Shown here piece by piece: positions 10,383-19,780 of a DNA stretch of 64,000 nucleotides. Position 1 is the stretch's first letter. Every line of letters starts with the position of its first letter. Under the pieces are notes generated by a model that did no database searches, was not told the DNA's origin, and saw nothing but the letters and a program-made list of their open reading frames with translations. A program made the translations under genes and the position numbers. The stretch comes from an uncultured Oceanospirillaceae bacterium (lineage in GTDB: Bacteria; Pseudomonadota; Gammaproteobacteria; Pseudomonadales; Balneatricaceae): positions 23,343-87,342 of the forward strand of contig CAKZPE010000019.1 of NCBI GenBank assembly GCA_937138495.1, read 5' to 3'.

Positions 10383-13300
10383 TCAGGGAGGGTAGAAGGG
10401 GGCGCCGGGAGTCTTTTCAGGAGTGGGTTGTTTGCTGGAAAAACACAGCCGGTGACCCAGAGATTTTATGTCTTCAATAATGGCAATCAGCACCGGTACC
10501 AGTATCAGCATCAGGACAGTGGCAAAGAGTTCGCCGTATGCCAGGGATGCCGCTGCCGGAATCAGATACCGGGCCTGTTCAGAGGTTTCAGATAACAGGG
10601 GAACCAGGCCGGTCACCGTTGTGGCAGTGGTTAGAAAAATGGCATTAAACCGCCCGGTTCCGGCATCATGAAGAGCTTTTGAAATATCCATGCCGTTGCG
10701 CCGTGCATTGTTATAGCGGGTCATCATAACCAGGCTGTCGTTAACCACCACGCCGGTCAGCGCGAGCATACCGAAGAACGACAGCAGTGACAGGGGCAGA
10801 TCCATAATCAGGTGTCCGATGGCGGCGCCGATGAAACCAAAGGGGACAATCGACATGATCACGACCGGCTGCCAGTAAGATTTCAGCGGTACCGCCATGA
10901 GTATGTAAATCAGCATGGCAGCCAGTGCCAGTGCCTTTACCAGGTTTTTACGGATACCGCCCATTTCTTCCAGTTCACCGGCGGGCAGAATTTCAATGCC
11001 GGGGTAACGGATCTGTAAGTTTTTGGCAAAGTCACCAAACACGGCCTGGCCAATTTCTTCCGGTGAAGTTTGACTGCGGTTAATGGCTGCGGATACCGTA
11101 TTGATGCGTTTACCGTTACGACGGTGGACAGTACCTGCCACGTAAGTACCTTTGAATTCTGCGATTGCATGAAGAGGCACCCAGGCACCGGTACTGCTGC
11201 GTAGCCGGGTTTGCAATAAGTCATCAAGGCTGTCCCGGTCAGCCTTTGCGTTCTGAATCAGCACCCGGATTTCATTGCTGTCGCGGCGCAGTTTCTGCAC
11301 TTCAGTGCCGCCAAAGGCATAGCTGATCTGGCTGGACAGGGTTTCGGTGGTGAATCCCAGCGTACGGGCCTGTGGACGCAGACGGATTTCCAGTTCAGGC
11401 TGTCCGGTGGTCAGGCTGTCACGCAGTTCACTGACACCTTCTATTCCTGCAAGGTAATTGCGAAGGTCGTGACTGGCGGCTGCCAGCTGTTGTGTGTCTT
11501 TACTTTGCAGACGAATCTGAAAACCGCCGGCAATCTCTTCCGAACCGGCGAAAACCAGCTCAGTGCTGCCTTCCAGCTGTCCGGTGTTTTCCCGCCATTG
11601 GCGGGCAATGTCGAGAACGCCCAGTGATGGCCGGTCGGCGGTGGGGATTAACTCAGCAAAAATCTGGGCAGATCCTGGACCCGGTGCAATCAGAAACATG
11701 CTGCGGATGGGCGGCTGTTGCAGTCCGGCCTGTTGTTGCAAAAGTTGGTTAAGGGCTTCCCCGGTGGCCTGGATATGTTCGATATGCTGGCGGGTCAGCC
11801 GAAACGGGGCCCGGGCATCCATTGTCAGGCTAACCCGGATCAGCTGACCCGGTACATCCGGGAAAAAGACAGTACGGACCTTGCCCATATACAGCATGCC
11901 CAGCCCCAGAATGCCGGCGGCAATAAACATGACCAGTACCGCATACCGTTGCCGTAAGGCATGCTTAAGTAAGGGGGCGTATATATAATCCCTGAAACCG
12001 AGCAGCCCCCGGCGGGCGGTTTGCTGAATCATTTTCCAGAAGCGGGCCAGCATAAACCGGGGCGGCCGGTCATCCAGATGAATATGCGCCAGGTGGGCGG
12101 GTAAGATGAACTTGCTTTCGATCAGCGAGAAAATAAGCGCCAGAATGACAATGCCGGAAAACCCTGCCAGCACCTTACCGAGCGGGTTATCCATTAATAA
12201 CATCGGAGCAAAGGCTGCAATGGTCGTCAGTACGCCGAAAACGGTAGCCACCGCGACTTTTTCAACCCCCGCTTCGGTACCGGCAAAGGCATCTTTATGT
12301 TTCATGCGTTCTTCATAGACGCTTTCACCGACGACAACAGCATCATCAACTAATATTCCCAGGGCGATGATCAGGCCAAAGGTGGTGATATCGTTCAGTG
12401 AATAGTCCACCCAGCCTGTGCCAGCCACAGCCAGTGCGCCCATGACGGAAATCGGAATGCCCATGGCGACCCAGAATGCCAGCCGCACCTTAAGGAAGAC
12501 AGACAGCATCAGCACCACTAATAACAGCCCCTGCACGCCGTTGGTTTTTAACAGGTCCAGACGGTCTGAAATGTAACCGGATGAATCCCCCCAGATACTG
12601 ACCTTAACATTGGCAGGCAACCGGGATTCAAAGTTATCAGTGACGTCGTGTACCACTGCCGAAATGTCCAGCAGGTTTTCTTTCTTGCCCACCAGAATTT
12701 CCATGCCGGTGGTGGGGGCGTTATTAAAGCGAAACAGAAAATCGCCTTCTTCAAACGTGTCCTGGATAGCGGCGATATCCCCCAGCAGAATCTGGCTGCC
12801 ATCCGGACGTTCTATAACAGGGATCGCAGCAAACTGATGGCTGAAACGGGCGCGGTTATCGGTGCGCAGGTAGAGGGTGCCATCGCGGGTACGCAGGGTG
12901 CCGGCACGAAAGTCCAGAGAACTGGCGCGGATTTTAGTTGCGACATCCGCCAGGGTTAACTGTAGCTGGCGAAGACGCTGGGGCTGAATTTCAATGCGGA
13001 TCTCCCGCGGCTGGATCCCCCAGGTGGTCAGCCGGGATATTTCTTCACGGGCCTGCAGGTTTTCTTTGAGCTGCTCAGACAGGGTCTGCAAAGTGGCCAG
13101 GTCAGTTTCTCCATAGAGGTTAATGTACAGTGCCGGAATATCGAAACCGTCGGTTTCAATGACCGGCCGTTCAGCTTTTTCCGGCAGGTCCTGAATGCTG
13201 TCGATGCGCAGCCGGACCTTATCCAGCAGTTGTTGCAGGTCTTGCCCGCCGGCTTTTCTGACCGTGACGAATGAAGAGCCGTTGGATGATTCTGAGCTGA

Positions 13301-13541
13301 GGCTGCGAACACCGGGCAGGCCTTCCAGTGATTGTTCGACCTTGCGGGTAATCAGTTCATCAACCTGAGCAACCGTTGAGCCGGGCCAGGTTGTGTTGAT
13401 CAGTACTGATTCCGGTGGGATACGGGGGAAGCCCTCAATGCGGATTGTCAGCGTGGTCATAACGCCGGCGAAGACGATAAATGCCATAAGCAGGTTGGCG
13501 GCAACCGGGTTGTGGATAAACCAGCGTACAGCAGTTTGCAT
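10383..13541 (-). CDS. Efflux RND transporter permease
   Basis: 1052 aa; RND signature segments (GLIIALGILVDDAVVVGE, NPVAANLLMAFIV...). Confidence 0.93.
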   Translation of the reverse strand: MQTAVRWFIHNPVAANLLMAFIVFAGVMTTLTIRIEGFPRIPPESVLINTTWPGSTVAQVDELITRKVEQSLEGLPGVRSLSSESSNGSSFVTVRKAGGQDLQQLLDKVRLRIDSIQDLPEKAERPVIETDGFDIPALYINLYGETDLATLQTLSEQLKENLQAREEISRLTTWGIQPREIRIEIQPQRLRQLQLTLADVATKIRASSLDFRAGTLRTRDGTLYLRTDNRARFSHQFAAIPVIERPDGSQILLGDIAAIQDTFEEGDFLFRFNNAPTTGMEILVGKKENLLDISAVVHDVTDNFESRLPANVKVSIWGDSSGYISDRLDLLKTNGVQGLLLVVLMLSVFLKVRLAFWVAMGIPISVMGALAVAGTGWVDYSLNDITTFGLIIALGILVDDAVVVGESVYEERMKHKDAFAGTEAGVEKVAVATVFGVLTTIAAFAPMLLMDNPLGKVLAGFSGIVILALIFSLIESKFILPAHLAHIHLDDRPPRFMLARFWKMIQQTARRGLLGFRDYIYAPLLKHALRQRYAVLVMFIAAGILGLGMLYMGKVRTVFFPDVPGQLIRVSLTMDARAPFRLTRQHIEHIQATGEALNQLLQQQAGLQQPPIRSMFLIAPGPGSAQIFAELIPTADRPSLGVLDIARQWRENTGQLEGSTELVFAGSEEIAGGFQIRLQSKDTQQLAAASHDLRNYLAGIEGVSELRDSLTTGQPELEIRLRPQARTLGFTTETLSSQISYAFGGTEVQKLRRDSNEIRVLIQNAKADRDSLDDLLQTRLRSSTGAWVPLHAIAEFKGTYVAGTVHRRNGKRINTVSAAINRSQTSPEEIGQAVFGDFAKNLQIRYPGIEILPAGELEEMGGIRKNLVKALALAAMLIYILMAVPLKSYWQPVVIMSIVPFGFIGAAIGHLIMDLPLSLLSFFGMLALTGVVVNDSLVMMTRYNNARRNGMDISKALHDAGTGRFNAIFLTTATTVTGLVPLLSETSEQARYLIPAAASLAYGELFATVLMLILVPVLIAIIEDIKSLGHRLCFSSKQPTPEKTPGAPFYPP

Positions 13542-13544
13542 CTG

Positions 13545-14684
13545 TTATTTCTCCCGGCCATTCACCCGTATACCGGGCAGAAAGGCAGCCAGTGGGGTGG
13601 TGGCAATGCGCCAGCTTGTGACTGTGCTGTCGGGGTTACGGATGATCAGGCGATTTTGCGCCCGGCTGATGATCTGAGGGACTAACGGTTCTAAAAGACC
13701 GTCCGGCGTCAGATACCAGAGCTTTCCCGCCTGAGTCAGTGCGCTGGCAGGAATGTTCAGTGCATCAGTAACCGTGATGCCGGGCAGCACAACCCTGACA
13801 AAGTCGCCGGATAAAACCGGGCTGTCAGTGGCATTGCTGATCTCCAGAAAAACCCGGTACTGGCGGCTTTTCTGATCTAAAAAGCCTCCCCCCTGACGAA
13901 TGCTGGCATTCCCCAGAGGGCGGTCGTCTTCAGCGAACAGGCGGGCCTGCCTGCCGGCAACAGGCTGGGCCAGTAATGCCCATTCATGGCGGCTTAATTC
14001 AACCGTCAGTTCCAGCTGGCTGTCGTCTACCAGCCGGATCATGCTGTCACCGGGATTAACTGTTTGTCCGGGGCTGACCAGCCGTTCAGTGACAAAGCCG
14101 GAGAAAGGCGCGCGAAGTGTGACGTTTTCCAGACGCAGGCGGGCGGTATCAAGACTGGCCTGCGCTGCGGCAACGGTTTTATTGGCAACCCTTAGCTCCG
14201 GTAAATGCAGTGCCAGCTCGTTAGCGGGTTTTGTGCTGCGGTTTTTGTATTGTCGCCGGGCGGCTGTGGTTTTACTTTCCGCCCGAAGCAATTGCCGCCG
14301 GGCGTCAGCCAGTTGCTGTTCGGCCCGGGCTACATCTGCGATATAGGGTGTGCTTTCCTGCCGGATCAGAACGCTGCCTTTCAGAACATGGCTGCCGGCC
14401 AGCGCGGCTTCTGTTACGTCAGTAATCCGGCCGCTGACAGCGGCTTTCAGCTCTGCTGACCAGCGGGGGTGTACGGCTGAATATGCACTGACTTCAACCC
14501 GGGCCGGTTGAACGGTGACGGTTTCAACCGTGACCACCGGCAGAGGAACAGGGGCTTCAGTCTGAGTGATGTCCACCGTATCTTCAGTGGTTGAAAGCCA
14601 GCCGAGAACGGCGATCAGAGCAGTAAAGGCGATCAGTAACCATAGCCAGCGATAGCCAGGTGCAGGTGTGGTCTGTTGGGGCAT
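13545..14684 (-). CDS. RND efflux periplasmic adaptor subunit
   Basis: Membrane-fusion-protein pattern (SAVHPRWSAELKAAVSGRI..., LRAPFSGFVTERLVSPGQTV); 3 bp from the RND gene. Confidence 0.9.
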   Translation of the reverse strand: MPQQTTPAPGYRWLWLLIAFTALIAVLGWLSTTEDTVDITQTEAPVPLPVVTVETVTVQPARVEVSAYSAVHPRWSAELKAAVSGRITDVTEAALAGSHVLKGSVLIRQESTPYIADVARAEQQLADARRQLLRAESKTTAARRQYKNRSTKPANELALHLPELRVANKTVAAAQASLDTARLRLENVTLRAPFSGFVTERLVSPGQTVNPGDSMIRLVDDSQLELTVELSRHEWALLAQPVAGRQARLFAEDDRPLGNASIRQGGGFLDQKSRQYRVFLEISNATDSPVLSGDFVRVVLPGITVTDALNIPASALTQAGKLWYLTPDGLLEPLVPQIISRAQNRLIIRNPDSTVTSWRIATTPLAAFLPGIRVNGREK

Positions 14685-14723
14685 TGTTCATTCCTGAATA
14701 TATAGATGTTGCTGGTGACGGGA

Positions 14724-15824
14724 TCAGCCTGCCAGCCTGCGCATAAGGCTTTCAGCCGGTCCCCGTTTAAAGTGTCGTGACCAGTGATAAGAGAACAGCA
14801 GGGAAAGCCCGCAAAAGAGCAGGGCAGCCGCCAGTGATGTGACAACACTGAGGGTGCCGATAGCCCCCAGCAGGGCTGCCGGCCCCATACCGATAAGGAT
14901 ATGGGCGATATAAAGGGTCATGCTGTGGCGGCCTGCAGGGGTGATGTAACCCAGCAGTGAAGAGTGCTGTAATCTTTGTCCCAGTATCAGGCTGATACCG
15001 GTCAGTGCCGCCGCTGCACCGCCCCCCGCAAGAATATACAGCGGCATAGCCGGCACAGCCTGGGTGGTTACCAGCTCAGCAAGTTCCGGATCAATGTTGT
15101 TAAACAGGGGAACCAGGATCCAACTGATCAGTTCTGCTTCGGCAATAGCTGCGAGGCCACCGGCGATCAGCCACCACTGGGTACGGCGCTGCTGAAGCGG
15201 GCAGCGGCTGAGAATGATGCCGAACAGTAAATATCCCAGCCAGGGAATCACCGGGTGCCAGCCATTGAAGAACAGGTTGCGGATGAAACCTTCCGGGGTC
15301 CAGAAATCCTGATAACTCAGATCACTGTAATTCCAGCCGGTGTCGAAGTTCAGGGTGAAGATCAGCAGGACACTGAGGATGTTCAGGCACACAATGATTG
15401 TAATCAGATAGCCTGTTCTGAGAGTCAGAAGCAGTGCGCCGAAGACGAAATATACCGCGTAATAGTGAAGAATATCGGCATCGAATATCAGCATGTTCAG
15501 CAGCCCCAGTGCCATCAGAAAGGCGGCTCGCTTCAGTGTCAGGGTAACGGTTGAAAGGGCTGAGACAGCAGAACTGTACTGTTGTACCTGCTGGCTTGCC
15601 AGCCCGAGGCCAATGCCGGCCAGCACCACAAAGGTAGCTGCTGCCCGGCCTTCCAGCAGGCTCAGAATATGTCCCGGGGTGCCGGTATCAGTGGCAGAAT
15701 CTCCGCTGAAGACTATCCGGAAGTTTACGATAACCATGCCTATAAAGGCCAGAAAGCGGGCGAGGTCCAGCCCGTCGAGCCGGGTAGCCTGTCTGTTGCG
15801 GGATTGTGAGTGCTGACGTGTCAC
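14724..15824 (-). CDS. DUF418/HGSNAT-like multi-TM protein (putative acyltransferase)
   Basis: N-terminal RLDGLDLARFLAFIGMVIVNF, many TM helices, PAGRHSMTLYIAHILIG. Confidence 0.7.
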   Translation of the reverse strand: MTRQHSQSRNRQATRLDGLDLARFLAFIGMVIVNFRIVFSGDSATDTGTPGHILSLLEGRAAATFVVLAGIGLGLASQQVQQYSSAVSALSTVTLTLKRAAFLMALGLLNMLIFDADILHYYAVYFVFGALLLTLRTGYLITIIVCLNILSVLLIFTLNFDTGWNYSDLSYQDFWTPEGFIRNLFFNGWHPVIPWLGYLLFGIILSRCPLQQRRTQWWLIAGGLAAIAEAELISWILVPLFNNIDPELAELVTTQAVPAMPLYILAGGGAAAALTGISLILGQRLQHSSLLGYITPAGRHSMTLYIAHILIGMGPAALLGAIGTLSVVTSLAAALLFCGLSLLFSYHWSRHFKRGPAESLMRRLAG

Positions 15825-15889
15825 AGCGGGACTCCTGCCTGAAAGTTATACTCAGACAGGATGGTGACAGAAGAGATATTAAAGGCGTT

Positions 15890-17173
15890 TTAAGGTGGTG
15901 ACCTGTCCCAGTAGACGCTGGCAACGGCCGTATCCTGATCAGTCCGAAACCGGAACTGCCAGCCAAGTTTATGGCAAATACGTTCCACCAGTTGCAGGCC
16001 AAGCCCGAATCCGGGGGCCGGGCTTGGCTGCTCCGGTTCTGCAGGATTCGTCAGGCTGATCCCGTGAGAATCCAGATGCAATGATATAGTGCCCGGTGCA
16101 CTGTGCTGACAGGCATTACGGATCAGGTTTGCCAGCACCACAGTGAACAGTGGTTCTTCAATGGTCAGGACAGGTGTGAGGATATGTTGTCTGATTTCTG
16201 TTTGCCGCCCCTGCAGCAGGTATTCATGATCGCTGATCAGCTGATTGCAAAAAGCCTGGCAGTTAATCTGCGTTCGGGGAATGGTTTTATTGCTCTCACG
16301 TGCCAGCCAGAGCAGGGCTTCTGACAGTTGCATCATACGGTTACTGGCTTTCAGTGCCCGGTTGACCGGGCGGCTGGAGGCTGTGTTTTCGGTGTGTATT
16401 TGCAGAGTATCCAGGCTGGCCTGGATCACCGCCAGCGGTGTGCGCAGTTCATGGCTGGCGTGTTTCAGGAACTGTTTTTCCCGTTCATTTACAGCCTGCA
16501 CATGACACACGCCTTCCTGCAGTTGCCGGGCTATCAGGTTCAGCTCGGAAATCGGGAAGTGAATGTCGCTGGCTTCGTGCGGGTCAGATTTCAGCTGTCC
16601 GGCCCAGTCACTGAGCAGGGTTAGGGGTTCGAGGGTACGGCGAAGCACCCAGGCGATGATCAGAAAAACAAGGAACATTATGATCAGGGTGAACAGTGCT
16701 GCCTGCAACAGTGTTTCATTTAGAAATTCGTCGAGCAGGGTGTCTATCTGATCCGCCGGGTGCAGGCTGACCAGATAAAGCGTGCCATGACGGGAATCTT
16801 CAATAAATAAAAGATACAGATATTCCGGCTGGCCGGTTGCAGTGATCCGCTGAGTTTCCAGCGAATCACCGGGTTTCAGGTTGCTGATATCAAAAACGTT
16901 TTGCAGGTCAGCAGGTACGTCTTGCCAGGTACGCCATGCACTGAGCCCGGGGGTGCGGGGTAAAGGGGCATCAGGGCTCTGACTGACAACCGATTCGGCC
17001 TCCAGCCACATAAGTTTGTCCGAAAGGGTTTCCGCAGAATATATCCCCAGACTAAAGATCAGAATCAGACAGCCGCTTGCCAGGGCCGCACCAATCCACA
17101 GCAGCTGTCGCCTGAGCGTCTGGGCCAGAGGCACAGGCGGTTTTTGTTTCATTCCGACAGCTCCTTCAGACAA
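15890..17173 (-). CDS. Sensor histidine kinase
   Basis: HASHELRTPLAVIQ H-box, NLIRNACQHS N-box, GFGLGLQLVERI G-box. Confidence 0.93.
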   Translation of the reverse strand: MSEGAVGMKQKPPVPLAQTLRRQLLWIGAALASGCLILIFSLGIYSAETLSDKLMWLEAESVVSQSPDAPLPRTPGLSAWRTWQDVPADLQNVFDISNLKPGDSLETQRITATGQPEYLYLLFIEDSRHGTLYLVSLHPADQIDTLLDEFLNETLLQAALFTLIIMFLVFLIIAWVLRRTLEPLTLLSDWAGQLKSDPHEASDIHFPISELNLIARQLQEGVCHVQAVNEREKQFLKHASHELRTPLAVIQASLDTLQIHTENTASSRPVNRALKASNRMMQLSEALLWLARESNKTIPRTQINCQAFCNQLISDHEYLLQGRQTEIRQHILTPVLTIEEPLFTVVLANLIRNACQHSAPGTISLHLDSHGISLTNPAEPEQPSPAPGFGLGLQLVERICHKLGWQFRFRTDQDTAVASVYWDRSPP

Positions 17174-17820
17174 AGGCCTTTTCCGGTTAGGGTATGGATC
17201 AGCACTGAATCATAAGGGTGATCGACGACTTTACGTAACATATGCAACTGAACGTTGAAGTTACCGCTGTCGACCTGACCGTCAGGCCAGACGTGCTGTT
17301 CAATGGTTTTACGGGGAACCACTGACGGGCTGTGACGGGCCAGCAGCTCAATGATTTTCCAGCCAATGGGCGACAGTTTCAGGGGCTGATTGCTGCGGCA
17401 GGCTTTCTGGCGTCGTAAATCCAGTTTCAGTGAACCGATGATCAGTATGTCTGACGGTGGGTTATTGCGCCGGTAGATGGCTTGCAGCCGGGCCCACAGG
17501 AGGGGCATGGCACAGGGCTTGGTGACATAGTCATCAACCCCGGCAAGGAAACCTTCCAGCTGATCAGCATCGGTATCACAGGCGGTAAGCATGAGGATGG
17601 GGGTGTTATAGCCCCGTTCGCGCAAAGACTGGCAGACACTGATGCCGTTCATTCTGGGGAGCATCAGGTCGAGAATGATAATATCAAAGTCACCCCGGCA
17701 GGCCATTTCCAGCCCGGCACTGCCGCTGTAAGCAAAGTCGCAGTCCACCTCAAACAGAGAAAGGTAGTCGGCAATCGCTGCAGCCAGTTCGGCGTCATCT
17801 TCTACAATCAGTATCTGCAT
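17149..17820 (-). CDS. OmpR-family response regulator
   Basis: MQILIVEDDAELAAA receiver and a C-terminal winged helix; overlaps the kinase start. Confidence 0.93.
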   Translation of the reverse strand: MQILIVEDDAELAAAIADYLSLFEVDCDFAYSGSAGLEMACRGDFDIIILDLMLPRMNGISVCQSLRERGYNTPILMLTACDTDADQLEGFLAGVDDYVTKPCAMPLLWARLQAIYRRNNPPSDILIIGSLKLDLRRQKACRSNQPLKLSPIGWKIIELLARHSPSVVPRKTIEQHVWPDGQVDSGNFNVQLHMLRKVVDHPYDSVLIHTLTGKGLCLKELSE

Positions 17821-18138
17821 GTATGTATTCCGGAAGTATTCAGCGCTATTAACTGTTTCAGTGTAAGCATAGCGGGGTTAAATATCCGTTAATATGTTGA
17901 CGCAGGTATCTGATTGAAAAGGCTCTTTACCTATAGTCTGCCGCTAACTTCTTGTAGAATATCAAACTTATGTCTGAAAATGACAGGTTCAGTCTGTTAT
18001 CTGAGTAGGCCAATCGGGATTGTGCTGCTAGAGTGAAGGCTGATGATGTGAACAGGGGTTACCCTGAATAATAGCTTGCGTCAGTATCCGTCAGTATCAG
18101 GGAGCTGAGACCGCAAAGTTAAAAAAGGATATATAACG

Positions 18139-19776
18139 ATGCTAGGCCGCCGCATAATCGCTGCAACGGTATTATCAGTACTGTCATCTCTCACGTCAGT
18201 TGCCTTTGCGCAGGACTGGGTTTACACCACGACTAAAGGGGATAACCTCTGGAATCTGAGTGAACAGTATCTGGACCGTGTGACCCGTTTTGAAGCTCTG
18301 CGTAAACTGAATGGCATTGAGAACCCTAAACAGATGCCGCCGGGCATTAAGTTGCGGATTCCGCTGAAATGGATTCGCAGTAATCCTGTACCGGCGACGG
18401 TAGACGAGCTGTTGGGCGATGCGCAGTTACAGCGGGCAGGAGCGGCTGAGCGGGTTGCGCTCAAAACCGGCGATGAAGTGTTTCTCGGTGACCAGATCCG
18501 TACCGGTAGCGACAGTACACTGGCAATCCGGTTTGCTGATGACAGCATTCTGACCCTGTATGCAGACAGCATGATCCGTTTTGATCATCTCAGTGCCCAC
18601 GGTAAAACCGGTATGGTGGATTCCCGCCTGAACCTGCTTCAGGGGCGTATGGATACCCGCGTGACGCCAGCGTCCGGCCCGGGCTCCCGTTTCGAAATTC
18701 AGACGCCTTCAGCGATCAGCGCTGTGCGGGGGACCGAGTACCGTGCATTGGTGGGTGAAGACGGTAAAGTATCAAATATTGAAGTGTTGCACGGCAAAGT
18801 GAAGGTCAGCGGTGCCGGTAAACACACCCTTGTAAAACGCGGCTTCGGTACTCAGGTTGCGGAAGGTAAAGCCCCAATTAAGCCCCGTAAACTTTTACCT
18901 GCACCACAGCTGACAGCTTTTGCTGGCCCGGTACGGAACATCAGTGAGCTGGTGAGCTGGCCGGCGGTTGATAAAGCTGAAGGTTATCGGGTGGAAGTAT
19001 CCACTGATGCTGAGTTCGACATTGTTCAGTGGACGCAGATCAGTGAATACGCCAAAGCGGCATTGCCGGATATTGCCGACGGATCATATTTTTTACGGGT
19101 TCGGGCCATTGATGCTTTAGGATTGGAAGGGCTTAACAGTGTGCTGCCGTTTGTTCTGGATGCACACCCACAGCCGCCGCTGCAGTTACAGCCCGTGCCG
19201 GAACAGGTATTACGCGGTGAAACTGCGGTGCTGCAATGGACAGAATCTGCAGAGGCTTCCCGGTACCGGCTGGAAATAGCGACCGATGCTGCTTTTGAAA
19301 ACCGGGTGGTTGATCAGGATGATATTACTGGCAGCCGTTTTGACACGGCTGATTTACCCGTACCGGGTGAGTATTACTGGCGTCTGACCAGCATTACCGC
19401 CAGTGGCGAGCATGGCCCGGCAGGTATTTCCCGTAGCTGGCAGGCTAAGCCTGCGCCTGAACAGGTAGACGCGGCTGTTGGTGCTGCGGAAGATGGTAAG
19501 CTGGTTGCTTCATGGCGGGCAGGATCCGCGGAGCAACGTTATCAGGTTCAGATTGCATCTGATGAAGCATTTGAAAATCTGTTACTGGATCAGCAGCAGG
19601 ATGACGCCCGTATCAGCTTTGATGCGGTAGAAGGGCAGGTTCGTTACCTTCGGGTACGCAGTATTGAGTCTGATGGTTATGAGGGCCCCTGGGGCACAGT
19701 GCAGCGGATTTTACCGATTCCGGATTATACGCCACTGTGGTTGTCCGGTGCGGCGATGTTTTTACTGATCCTGTAA
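18139..19776 (+). CDS. LysM + FecR domain periplasmic/envelope protein
   Basis: Signal peptide; LysM-like YTTTKGDNLWNLSEQYL; FecR-like GDQIRTGSDSTLAIRFADDSILTLYADS...AVRGTEYRA. Confidence 0.85.
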   Translation: MLGRRIIAATVLSVLSSLTSVAFAQDWVYTTTKGDNLWNLSEQYLDRVTRFEALRKLNGIENPKQMPPGIKLRIPLKWIRSNPVPATVDELLGDAQLQRAGAAERVALKTGDEVFLGDQIRTGSDSTLAIRFADDSILTLYADSMIRFDHLSAHGKTGMVDSRLNLLQGRMDTRVTPASGPGSRFEIQTPSAISAVRGTEYRALVGEDGKVSNIEVLHGKVKVSGAGKHTLVKRGFGTQVAEGKAPIKPRKLLPAPQLTAFAGPVRNISELVSWPAVDKAEGYRVEVSTDAEFDIVQWTQISEYAKAALPDIADGSYFLRVRAIDALGLEGLNSVLPFVLDAHPQPPLQLQPVPEQVLRGETAVLQWTESAEASRYRLEIATDAAFENRVVDQDDITGSRFDTADLPVPGEYYWRLTSITASGEHGPAGISRSWQAKPAPEQVDAAVGAAEDGKLVASWRAGSAEQRYQVQIASDEAFENLLLDQQQDDARISFDAVEGQVRYLRVRSIESDGYEGPWGTVQRILPIPDYTPLWLSGAAMFLLIL

Positions 19777-19780
19777 CGTT

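Noticed and set aside
10468-16751. Numerous plus-strand ORFs opposite the RND/two-component genes
   Set aside because: Antisense shadows of high-GC coding DNA; the minus-strand proteins have clear family motifs.
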